Shown here: piece by piece, positions 50,061-61,724 of the stretch
Layout: every line of letters begins with the position of its first letter
How positions within the stretch are numbered: position 1 is the first letter of the stretch
Source of the DNA: Megalopta genalis
Lineage: Eukaryota > Arthropoda > Insecta > Hymenoptera > Halictidae
Length of the DNA stretch: 64,000 nt
Direction: 5' to 3'
Assembly: GCF_051020955.1 (NCBI RefSeq)
Contig: NW_027476165.1
Location: forward strand, 248,001-312,000
Made by a program: the position numbers and the translations under genes
The notes under the pieces: model-generated
Seen by the model: only the letters and a program-made list of their open reading frames with translations
Database searches by the model: none
What the model was told of the DNA's origin: nothing

Positions 50061-52392
50061 TAAATCATTCGTTTCGCATGGATTTGAAGCTAATCCTTCA
50101 ACTTCGCATTCATTTGAAGCTAAATCATGCGTTTCGCATGGATTTGAAGCGATCTCGTCTGTTTCGCATGCAGTTGAAGCTAAATCATGTATATCACATG
50201 TCTTTGAAGCTAAACCATTTGTTTCGCATGGATTCGAAGATAACCCTTCCACTTCGCATTGATTTGAATCTAAATCATGTGTTTCGGATGGATTTGAAGC
50301 TAATTTGTTTGTTTCGCATGCAGTTGATGCTGAATCATGTATATCACAAGCATTTGCAGCTAAACCATTTGTTTCGCATGGATTCGTAGTTAATCCTTCT
50401 ACTTCGCATCGATTTGGAGCTAAATCATGTTTTTCGCATGGTTTTTGAAGCTAACTCGTTTGTTTCGCATGCTGTTGAAGCTAAATCAAGTATATCACAA
50501 GTATTTGAAGCTAAACCGTTTGATTCGCATGGATTTGAAGCTAAGCCTTCTACCTCGCATTGATTTGGAGCTAAATCATGTGTTTCGCATGGATTTAAAG
50601 CGATTTCGTCTGTTTCGCATGTAGTTGAAGCTAAATCATGTATATCACAGGTCTTTGAAGTTAAACGAATTGTTTCGCATGGATTTGAAGCTAAGCCTTC
50701 TACTTCGCATTGATTTGAAGCTAAATCATGTGTTTCGCTTGTATTTGAAGCTAAGCCGTCTACTTCGCATTGATTTGAAGCTAAATCATGTGTTTCGCAT
50801 GGAATTGAAGCTAACTCGTTCGTTTCGCCTGCATTTCAAGCTATATCACTTCTATTCACAAGTATGTGAAGCTAAATCGTTCGTTTCGCATGGATTTGAC
50901 GCTAAGCCTTCAGACTTCGCGTTGATTTGATGCTAAATCACGTGTTTCGCATGGATTTGAGGCTAACTCGTTTGTTTCGCTTGCTGTTGAATGTAAATCA
51001 TGTATATCACAAGTATTTGAAGCTAAACCATATGTTTCGCATGGATTCGAAGATAAGCCTTCTACTTCGCATTGAATTGAAGCTAAATCATGTGTTTCGC
51101 ATGGATTTGAAGCTAACACGTTTGTTTCGCATGCTGTTGAAGCCAACTCATGTATATTACAAGTATTTGAAGCTAAACCATCTGTTTCGTGTGGATTCGA
51201 AGATCAGCCTTCTACATCGCATTGATTTGGAGCTAAATCATGTCTTTCGCTTGGATTTGAAGCTATACTTCCTACTTCGCATTTATTTGAAGCTAAATCA
51301 TGTGTGTCGCTTGGATTTGAAGCTAACTCGTTTGTGTCGCATGCAGTTGAAGCTGAATCATGTATATCCCAAGTATTTGAAGATCAACCATTTGATTCGC
51401 ATGGATTTGAAGATAAGCCTTATACTTCGCATTGATTTGAAGCTAAATCATGTGTTTCGCTTAGATTTCAAGCTAACTCGTTTGTTTCGCATGCAATTGA
51501 AGCTGAATGATGTATCAAACAAGTATTTGAAGCTAAACCATTTGTTTCGCATGGATTCGAAGATAACCCTTCTACTTCGAATTGATTTGAAGCTAAATCA
51601 TGTGTATCGCATGCTGTTGAAGCTAAATCATGTATATCACAGTTATTTGAAGCTAAACCAGTTGATTCGCATGGATTTCCAAATAAGCCATCTACTTCGC
51701 ATTGATTTGAAGCTAAATCATGTGTTTCGCTTGGATTTCAAGCTAACTCGTTTGTTTCGCATGCAATTGAAGCTAGATCATATATCAAACAAGTATTTGA
51801 AGCTAAACCATTTACTTCGCATGGATTCGAAGATCTGCCATCTACCTCGTATTGATTTGAAGCTAAATCATGTGTTTCTCATGGATTTGAAGCTAACTCG
51901 TTTGTTTCGCATGATGTTGAAGCTAAATCATGTATATCACAAGTATTTGAAGCTAAACCATTATATTCCCATTGATTTGAAACTCAGCATTCTACTTCGC
52001 ATTGTTTTGAAGCTAAATCACGTGTTCCGCTTGGATTTTAAGCTAACTCGTTTTTATCACATGCAGTTGAAGTTAAATCATGAATATCACAAGTATTTGA
52101 AGCTAAACGAATTGTTTCGCATGGATTTGAAGCTAAGCCTTCTACTTCGCATTGATTTGAAGCTAAATCATGTGTTTCGCATGGAATTGAAGCTAACTCG
52201 ATCGTTTCGCCTGCATTTCAAGCTATATCACTTCTATTCACAAGTATGTGAAGGTAAATCGTTCGTTTCGCATGGATTTGACGCTAAGCCTTCAGACTTC
52301 GCGTTGACTTGATGCTAAATCACGTGTTTCGCATGGATTTGAGGCTAGCTCGTTTGTTTCGCATGCAGTTGAAGCTAAATCATGTATATCAC
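49668..52392 (+). repeat. 2.7-2.9 kb block, copy 1
   Basis: Matches 54085-56987. The offset is 4417 up to about 50690 and 4717 from about 50910, because the second copy carries 300 bp more. Another 30 bp is added near 56303, and about 150 bp near 52125-52275 of this copy is missing from the second. The two copies are separated by about 1.7 kb of different 150-bp HOR. Confidence 0.83.
50927..52312 (+). other. Repeat-borne open frame (461 codons), not called a gene
   Basis: Same decapeptide repeat frame as at 52775. Its duplicate at 55644-56903 has 419 codons and ends differently because of the local loss of about 150 bp, so length and end are not conserved between near-identical copies. That argues against a selected coding sequence. 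Confidence 0.6.
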
Positions 52393-54084
52393 AATTGTTT
52401 GAAGCTAATCCATTTGTTTTGCATGGATTCGAAGATAATCCTTCTACATCGCATTGATTTGAAGCTAAATCATGTGTTTCGCATGGATTTGAAGCTAACT
52501 CGTTTGTTTCGCATGCAGTTGAAGCTAAATCATGTATATCACAGGTCTTTGAAGCTAAACCATTTGTTTCGCATGGATTCGTATTTAAGCCTTCTACTTC
52601 GCATCGATTTGGAGCTAAATCATGTTTTTCGCATGGTTTTTGAAGCTAACTCGTTTGTTTCGCATGCTGTTGAAGCTAAATCAAGTATATCACAAGTATT
52701 TGAAGCTAAACCGTTTGATTCGCATGGATTTGAAGCTAAGCCTTCTACCTCGCATTGATTTGTAGCTAAATCATGTGTTTCGCATGGATTTAAAGCTAAC
52801 TCGTTTGTGTCGCATGCAGTTGAAGCTAAATCATGTATATCACAAGTGTGTGAAGCTAAACCAATTGTTTCGCATGGATTCGAAGATAACCCTTCTACTT
52901 CGCATTGATTTGAAGTTAAGTCATGTGCCTCCCCTGGATTTGAAGCTCCCTCGTTTGTCTCTCATGCAGTTGAAGCTAAATCCTGTACATCACAAATATT
53001 TGAAGCTAAAACATTTGTTTCGCATGGATTTGAAACCAAGCCTTATCCTTCGCATTGATTTCAAGTTAAATAATGTGTTTCGCTTGGATTTGAAGCGAAG
53101 CCATCTAATTCGCTTTGATTTGAATCTAAATCATGTGTTTCGCATGGATTTGAAGCTAACTCGTTTATTTCGCATGCAGTTGAAGCTAAATCATGTATGT
53201 CACAAGCATTTGAAGCTAAAACATTTGATTCGCATGGATTTGAAACTCGGCATTCTACTTCGCATTGATTTGAAGCTAAATCATGTGTTCCGTATGGATT
53301 TGAAGCTAACTCGTTTGTTTCGCATGCAGTTGAAGCTAAATTATGTATATCACAAGCATTTGAAGCTAAACCATTTGTTTCGCATGGATATGAAACCACG
53401 CCTTCTACTTCGCATTGATTTGAGGCTAAATAATTTGTTTCGCTTGGATTTTAATCTAACTCGTTTGTTTCACATGCAGTTGAAGCTAAATCATGAATAT
53501 CACAGGTCGTTGAAGCTAAACGAATTGTTTCGCATGGATTCGAAGATAACCCTCCTACTTCGCATTGATTTGATGCTAACTCATGTGTTTCGCATGGTTT
53601 TGAGGCTAACTCGTTTGTGTCGCATGCAGTTGAAGCTAAATCATGTATATCACAGGTGTTTGACGTTAAACCATTTGTTTCGAATGGATTCGAAGATAAC
53701 CCTTCTAGTTCGCATTGATTTGAAGCTAAATAATTTGTTTCGCTTGGATTTGAAGCGAACTCCTTTGTTTCGCATGCTGTTAAGTCTAAATAACTTATAT
53801 CACAAGTATTTGAAGCTAAATCATTTGTTTAGCATGGATATGAAACCACGCCTTCTACTTCGCATTGATTTGAAGCTAAATAATGTGTTTCGCTTGGATC
53901 TTAAGCTAACTCGTTTGTTTCGCATGCATTTGAAGCTAAATCATGCACATCACAAATATTTGAAGCTGAACCACTTGTTTCGAACGGGTTTGAAGATAAG
54001 CCTTCTACTTTGCATTGATTTGAAGCTAAATCATGTGTTTCGCATGGAGTTGAAGCCAACCCGTTTGTTTAGCTTGCTGTTGAA
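52393..54084 (+). repeat. Domain D spacer: 150-bp HOR
   Basis: Regular five-monomer HOR with somewhat more diverged units than domain C. The open plus frame 52775-54172 (465 codons), the longest in the window, runs through it because no 31-bp monomer occurs here. A sub-block at about 52575-52758 resembles 50390-50560. Confidence 0.75.
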
Positions 54085-54172
54085 GCTAATTCATGTATAT
54101 CACAATTATTTGAAGCTAAACCATTTGTTTCGCATGGTTTTGTATCTAAGCCTTCTACTTCGCATTGATTAG
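52775..54172 (+). other. Longest repeat-borne open frame (465 codons), not called a gene
   Basis: Decapeptide repeats of the type LKLNHVFRMD, LKLTRLFRMQ and LKLNHVYHKY without any other domain, signal peptide or unique end. It is open because the 30-bp monomer has no stop in this frame and no 31-bp monomer falls inside. It begins at an ATG within a monomer and ends at a chance TAG or TGA in another. Basic and hydrophobic residues alternate. I see no promoter, splice context or codon pattern suggesting translation. Confidence 0.6.
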
Positions 54173-56987
54173 AAGCTAAATCATGTGTTCCGCATGAATT
54201 TGAAGCTAACTCGTTTGTTTCGCACGCAGTTGACGCTAAATTATGTATATCACGATTATTTGAAGCTATTCCATTTGTTTCTCTCGTATTTGAACCTAAG
54301 CCTTCTACTTCGCATTGATTTGAAGCTGAATCATGTGTTTCGCTTGCATTTGAAGCTAACTCGTTTGTTTTGCATAGATTTGAAGCTAAGTCATGTGTTT
54401 CGCATGGATTTGAAGCTAGCTCGTTTGTTTCGCCTGCATTTGAAGCTAGATTACTTCTATTCGAAAGTATTTGATGATAAATCATTCGTTTCGCATGGAT
54501 TTGAAGCTAATCCTTCAACTTCGCATTCATTTGAAGCTAAATCATGCGTTTCGCATGGATTTGAAGCGATCTCGTCTGTTTCGCATGCAGTTGAAGCTAA
54601 ATCATGTATATCACATGTCTTTGAAGCTAAACCATTTGTTTCGCATGGATTCGAAGATAACCCTTCCACTTCGCATTGATTTGAATCTAAATCATGTGTT
54701 TCGGATGGATTTGAATCTAATTTGTTTGTTTCGCATGCAGTTGATGCTGAATCATGTATATCACAAGTATTTGCAGCTAAACCATTTGTTTCGCATGGAT
54801 TCGTAGTTAATCCTTCTACTTCGCATCGATTTGGAGCTAAATCATGTTTTTCGCATGGTTTTTGAAGCTAACTCGTTTGTTTCGCATGCTGTTGAAGCTA
54901 AATCAAGTATATCACAAGTATTTGAAGCTAAACCGTTTGATTCGCATGGATTTGAAGCTAAGCCTTCTACCTCGCATTGATTTGGAGCTAAATCATGTGT
55001 TTCGCATGGATTTAAAGCGATTTCGTCTGTTTCGCATGTAGTTGAAGCTAAATCATGTATATCACAGGTCTTTGAAGCTAAACGAATTGTTTCGCATGGA
55101 TTTGAATATAAGCCTCCTACTTCGCATTGATTTGATGCTAAATCATGTCTTTCGCATGGATTTGAAGCTAACTCGTTTGTTTCGCATGATGTTGAAGCTA
55201 AATCATGTATATCACAAGTATTTGAAGCTAAACCATTTTATTCCCATTGATTTGAAACTCAGCATTCTACTTCGCATTGTTTTGAAGCTAAATCACGTGT
55301 TCCGCTTGGATTTTAAGCTAACTCGTTTGTATCACATGCAGTTGAAGTTAAATCATGAATATCACAAGTATTTGAAGTTAAACGAATTGTTTCGCATGGA
55401 TTTGAAGCTAAGCCTTCTACTTCGCATTGATTTGAAGCTAAATCATGTGTTTCGCTTGTATTTGAAGCTAAGCCGTCTACTTCGCATTGATTTGAAGCTA
55501 AATCATGTGTTTCGCATGGAATTGAAGCTAACTCGTTCGTTTCGCCTGCATTTCAAGCTATATCACTTCTATTCACAAGTATGTGAAGCTAAATCGTTCG
55601 TTTCGCATGGATTTGACGCTAAGCCTTCAGACTTCGCGTTGATTTGATGCTAAATCACGTGTTTCGCATGGATTTGAGGCTAACTCGTTTGTTTCGCTTG
55701 CTGTTGAATGTAAATCATGTATATCACAAGTATTTGAAGCTAAACCATATGTTTCGCATGGATTCGAAGATAAGCCTTCTACTTCGCATTGAATTGAAGC
55801 TAAATCATGTGTTTCGCATGGATTTGAAGCTAACACGTTTGTTTCGCATGCTGTTGAAGCCAACTCATGTATATTACAAGTATTTGAAGCTAAACCATCT
55901 GTTTCGTGTGGATTCGAAGATCAGCCTTCTACATCGCATTGATTTGGAGCTAAATCATGTCTTTCGCTTGGATTTGAAGCTATACTTCCTACTTCGCATT
56001 TATTTGAAGCTAAATCATGTGTGTCGCTTGGATTTGAAGCTAACTCGTTTGTGTCGCATGCAGTTGAAGCTGAATCATGTATATCCCAAGTATTTGAAGA
56101 TCAACCATTTGATTCGCATGGATTTGAAGATAAGCCTTATACTTCGCATTGATTTGAAGCTAAATCATGTGTTTCGCTTAGATTTCAAGCTAACTCGTTT
56201 GTTTCGCATGCAATTGAAGCTGAATGATGTATCAAACAAGTATTTGAAGCTAAACCATTTGTTTCGCATGGATTCGAAGATAACCCTTCTACTTCGAATT
56301 GATTCGAAGATAACCCTTCTACTTCGAATTGATTTGAAGCCAAATCATGTGTATCGCATGCTGTTGAAGCTAAATCATGTATATCACAGTTATTTGAAGC
56401 TAAACCAGTTGATTCGCATGGATTTCCAAATAAGCCATCTACTTCGCATTGATTTGAAGCTAAATCATGTGTTTCGCTTGGATTTCAAGCTAACTCGTTT
56501 GTTTCGCATGCAATTGAAGCTAGATCATATATCAAACAAGTATTTGAAGCTAAACCATTTACTTCGCATGGATTCGAAGATCTGCCATCTACCTCGTATT
56601 GATTTGAAGCTAAATCATGTGTTTCTCATGGATTTGAAGCTAACTCGTTTGTTTCGCATGATGTTGAAGCTAAATCATGTATATCACAAGTATTTGAAGC
56701 TAAACCATTATATTCCCATTGATTTGAAACTCAGCATTCTACTTCGCATTGTTTTGAAGCTAAATCACGTGTTCCGCTTGGATTTTAAGCTAACTCGTTT
56801 TTATCACATGCAGTTGAAGTTAAATCATGAATATCACAAGTATTTGAAGCTAAACGAATTGTTTCGCATGGATTTGACGCTAAGCCTTCAGACTTCGCGT
56901 TGACTTGATGCTAAATCACGTGTTTCGCATGGATTTGAGGCTAGCTCGTTTGTTTCGCATGCAGTTGAAGCTAAATCATGTATATCA
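54085..56987 (+). repeat. 2.7-2.9 kb block, copy 2
   Basis: Second copy of the block at 49668, starting with a domain-C-type stretch (54085-54480) and passing into 150-bp HOR. Compared with copy 1 it has a 300-bp gain at about 55105-55405, a single-monomer gain at 56303-56332 and a 150-bp loss near 56870. Confidence 0.83.
56273..56332 (+). repeat. Exact duplication of one 30-bp monomer
   Basis: Positions 56273-56302 and 56303-56332 are identical, each starting ttcgaagataacccttc and ending acttcgaattga. The parallel place in copy 1 of the block (about 51556-51585) has it only once. Confidence 0.93.
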
Positions 56988-58981
56988 CATGTCTTTGAAG
57001 CTAAACCATTTGTTTCGCATGGATTCGAAGATAACCCTTCTACTTCGCATTGATTTGAAGCTAAATCATGTGATTCACATTGATTTGAATCTAATTCATG
57101 TGTTTCGCATGTATTTGAAGCTACGCCTTCTACTTTGCATGAATTTGTAACCAAATCATGTGTTTCGCTTGGATTTGAAGCTAACTCCATTATTTCGCAT
57201 GCAGTTGAAGCAAAATCATGTATATCACAAGTATTTGGATCAGAACCATTTGATTAGCATGGATTCGAAGATCATCCTTCTTCTTCGCATTGGTTTGATG
57301 CTAAATCATGTGTTTCGCATGTTTTTGAGGCTAAGTCGTTTGTTTCGCATGCAGTTGAAGCTAAATTATGTATATCACAAGTATTTGAAGCTAAACCATT
57401 TGTTTCGCATGGATTTGAAACTACGCCTTCTACTTCGCATTGATTTGAAGCTAAATAATTTGTTTTGCTTGGATTCGTAGTTAATCCTTCTACTTCGCAT
57501 CGATTTGGAGCTAAATCATGTTTTTCGCATGGTTTTTGAAGCTAACTCGTTTGTTTCGCATGCTGTTGAAGCTAAATCAAGTATATCACAAGTATTTGAA
57601 GCTAAACCGTTTGATTCGCATGGATTTGAAGCCAAGCCTTCTACCTCGCATTGATTTGGAGCTAAATCATGTGTTTCGCATGGATTCGAAGAACAGCTTT
57701 CTGCTTCGCATTGATTTGCAGCTAAATCATGTGTTTAGCATGGATTTGAAGCTAACTCGTTTGTTTCTCATGCAGTTGAAGCTAAATCATGCATATTACA
57801 AGTATTTGGAGCTAAACCATTTGTTTCGCATGGATTTGAAACAACGCCTTCTACTTCGCATTGATTTGATGCTAAATAATTTGTTTCGCTTGGAATTGAA
57901 GCTAAGCCTTCTACTTCACGTCGATTTGACGTTAAATCATATTTTTCACTGGATTTGAAGCTAACTCGTTTGCTTCGCATGCTGTTGAAGCTAAATCATG
58001 TATATCACAAGTATTTTAATCTGAACCGTTTGTTTCGCATGGATTCGAAGATCAGACTTCTGCTTCGCATTGATTTGAAGCTAAATCATGTGTTTCGCAT
58101 GGATTTGAAGCTTACTCGTTTGTTTTGCATGCAGTTGAAGCTAAATCATGTATATCACAAGTGTTTGAAGCTAACCCGTTTGATTCGCATGGATTTGATG
58201 ATAAGCCTTGTACTTCGCATTGATTTGAAGCTAAATCATGTTGTTCGCATGGATTGGAAGCTTACTCGTTTGTTTTGCATGCAGTTGAAGCTAAATCATG
58301 TATATCACAAGTAGTTGAATCTAAACCATTTGTTTTGCATGGATTCGAAGATCACCCTCCTTCTTCGCACTGATTTGAAGCTAAATCATGTGTTTAGCAT
58401 TGATTTGAAGCTGAATCATGTGGTTCGCATGGATTGGAAGCAAACTCATTTGCTTCGCCTGCATTTGAAGCTATACCACTTATATCGCAATTATCTGAAG
58501 ATTATTGATTTGTTTCTTATTAACTTGAAGCTAAGCCTTCTACTTCGCATTGATTTTAATCTAAATCATGTGTTTCGCATGGATTTGAAGCTAACTCGTT
58601 CGTTTCGCATGCAGTCGAAGATAAATCATGTATATCACAGGCATTTGAAGCTAAACCATTTGTTTCGCATGGATTCGAAGATAAGCCTTCTAAATCGCAT
58701 TGATTTCAAGCTAAATCATATGTTTCGCATAGATTTGAAGCTAACTCGCTAGTTTTGCATGCTGTTGAAGCTTATTCATGTATATCACAAGTATTTGAAG
58801 CTAAACCATTTGTTTCGCAAGGATTCGAAGATCAGCCTTCTACTTCGCATTGATTTTAATCTAAATCATGTGTTTCGCATGGATTTGAAGCTAACTCGTT
58901 CGTTTCACATGCAGTTGAAGATAAATCATGTATATCACAGGCATTTGAAGCTAAACCATTTGTTTCGCATGGATTCGAAGA
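56988..58981 (+). repeat. Domain D: irregular 150-bp HOR
   Basis: Continues the pentamer order with many substitutions. About 57478-57665 is another copy of the block seen at 50390 and 54807. About 58552-58752 recurs at 59241-59441 (offset 689). No gene seen. Confidence 0.72.
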
Positions 58982-61724
58982 TAATCGTTTGTATCGCATG
59001 CAGTTGAAGCTAAATCATGTATATCACAAGTATTTGAAGCTAAACCATTTGATTCGCACGAATATCTGGCTAAACCATGTGTTTGGAATGAATTTGAAGC
59101 TAAATCATGTGTTTCGCATAGATTTGAAGATAACTCATTTGTTGCGCATGCAGTTGAAGCTGAATCATGTATATCCCAAGTATTTGAAGCTCAACCATTT
59201 GAATCGCATGGATTTGAAGATAAGCCTTCTACTTCGCATTGATTTTAATCTAAATCATGTGTTTCGCATGGATTTGAAGCTAACTCGTTCGTTTCACATG
59301 CAGTTGAAGATAAATCATGTATATCACAGGCATTTGGAGCTAAACCATTTGTTTCGCATGGATTCGAAGATAAGCCTTCTAAATCGCATTGATTTCAAGC
59401 TAAATCATATGTTTCGCATAGATTTGAAGCTAACTCGCTAGTTTTGCATGCTGTTGAAGCTTATTCATGTATCTCACAAGTATTTGAAGCTAAACCATTT
59501 GTTTCGCAAGGATTCGAAGATCAGCCTTCTACTTCGCATTGATAAGAAGCTAACTCATGTGTATCGCATGGATTTGAAGCTAACTCGTTTGTTTCGCATG
59601 CAGTTGAAGATAAATCATGTATATCACAGGTATTTCAAGCTAAACCATTTGATTCGCATGGATTTGAAGATAAGCCTTCTACTTCGCATTGATTTGAAGC
59701 TAAATCATGTGTTTCGCTTGGATTTCAAGCTAACTCGTTTGTTTCACATGCAATTGAAGCTAAATCATGTATATCACAATTATTTGAAGCTAAACCATTT
59801 GATTCGCATGGATTTCAAAATAAGCTTTCTACTTCGCATTGATTTTAATCTAAATCATCTGTTTCGGATGGATTTAAAGCTATCTCGTTTGTTTCGCATG
59901 CAGTTGAAGATAAATCATGTATATCACAGGTATTTGAAGCTAAACCATTTGTTTCGCATGGATTCGATGATCAGCCATCTACCTCGTATTGATTTGAAGC
60001 TAAATCATGTGTTTCGCATGGATTTGAAGCTAACTCGTTCGTTTCGCATGCATTTGAAGCTAAATCATGCACATCACAAGTATTTGAAGCTGTATCACTG
60101 GTTTCGCATGGATTTGAATATAAGCCTTCTACTTCGCATTGATTTGAAGCTAAATCATGTGTTTCGCATGGATTTGAAGATAACTCGATTGTTTGACATG
60201 CAGTTGAATCTATATCACTTATATTCGCAAGTATTTGAAGACAAATAATTCGTTTCGCATGGATTTGAAGCTAAGCCTTCTAATTCGCATTGATTTGAAG
60301 CTAAATCATGTGTTTCGCATGGATTTCAAGATAACTCGTCTGTTTCGCATGCAGTTGAAGCTATATTACTTATATTCGCAAGCATTTGAAGCCGAATCAT
60401 TCGGTTCGCAAGGATTTGAAGCTAAGGCTTCTACTTCGCATTGATTTGATGCTAAATTATGTGTTTTGCATGGATTTGAAGCTAAATTATGTGTTTCGAT
60501 TGGATTTGACGCTAACTCGTTTGTTTCGCATGCAGTTGAAGCTAAATTACGTATATCACAAGTATTTGAAACTTAATCATTCAGTTCGCATGGATTTGAA
60601 GCTAAGCCTTCTACTTCGCATTGATTTGAAGTTAAATCATGTGTTACGCTTGGATTTGAAGCTCACTCGTTTGTTTCGCCTGCATTTGAAGCTTAATCAT
60701 GTATATCACAAGTATTTGAAGGTAAACCATTTGTTTTGAAGCTAAATCACGTGTTTCACATGGATTTGAAGCTAAGCCTTCTACTTCGCATTGATTCGAT
60801 GTTAAATCATGTGTCCCCATGGGATTTGAAGCTAACTCGTTTGATTCGCATGCAGTTAAAGCTAAATCATTTTTATCATAAGTATTTGAAACTAAACCAT
60901 TTGTTTCGCATTGATTTGAAGCTAAGCCTACTACTGCGCATTGATTTGAAGTTAAATCATGTGTTTCTCTTGGATTTGAAGCTAACTCGCTTGATTCGCA
61001 TGCAGTTGAAGCTAAATCATGTTTATCACAAGTATTTGAACATAAACCATTTGTTTCGCATGGATTTGAAGTTAAGCATTCTACGTCGCACTGATTTGAA
61101 GCTAAATCATGTGTTAAGCATGGATTTGAAGCTAACTCGTTTTTTTCGCATGCAGTTGAAGCTGAATTATGTATATCTTAAGTATTTGAAGCTGAACCAT
61201 TTGTTGCTCATGTATTTGAAGCTTCTACTTCGCATTGATTTGAAGCTAAATCATGTGATTCGCATGGATTTGAACCTCACTCGTTTGTTTCGCCTGCTTT
61301 TGAACTAAATCATGTATATCACAAGTATATGAAGCTAAAGCATTTGTTTCGCATGGATTTGAATATAAGCCTTCTACTTCGCATTGATTTGAAGCGAAAT
61401 CATGTGTTTCGCTTGAATTCAAGCTAACTCGTTTGTTTCGCATGCAATTGAAGCTAAATAATGTATCAAACAAGTATTTGAAGCTAAACCATTTGTTTCG
61501 CATGGATTCGAAGATCAGCCATCTACCTCGTATTGATTTAAAGCTAAATCATGTGTTTCGCATGGATTTGAAGCTAACTCGTTTGTATCGCATGCAGTTG
61601 AAGCTAAATCATGTATATCACAATTATTTGAAGCTAAACCACTTGATTCGCATGGATTTCAAAATAAGCCTTCTACTTCGCATTGATTTGAAGTTAAATC
61701 ATATGTTTCGCATGGATTTGAAGC
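58982..61724 (+). repeat. 2743-bp segmental unit, copy 1
   Basis: Repeats at a constant offset of 2743 bp. Landmarks are 58989 with 61732, 59448 with 62191, 60235 with 62978 and 60386 with 63129. A few substitutions separate the copies, for example 59742-59751 tttcacatgc against tttcacaagc. The left boundary is seen at the sequence taatcgtttgtatcgc. Confidence 0.9.
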
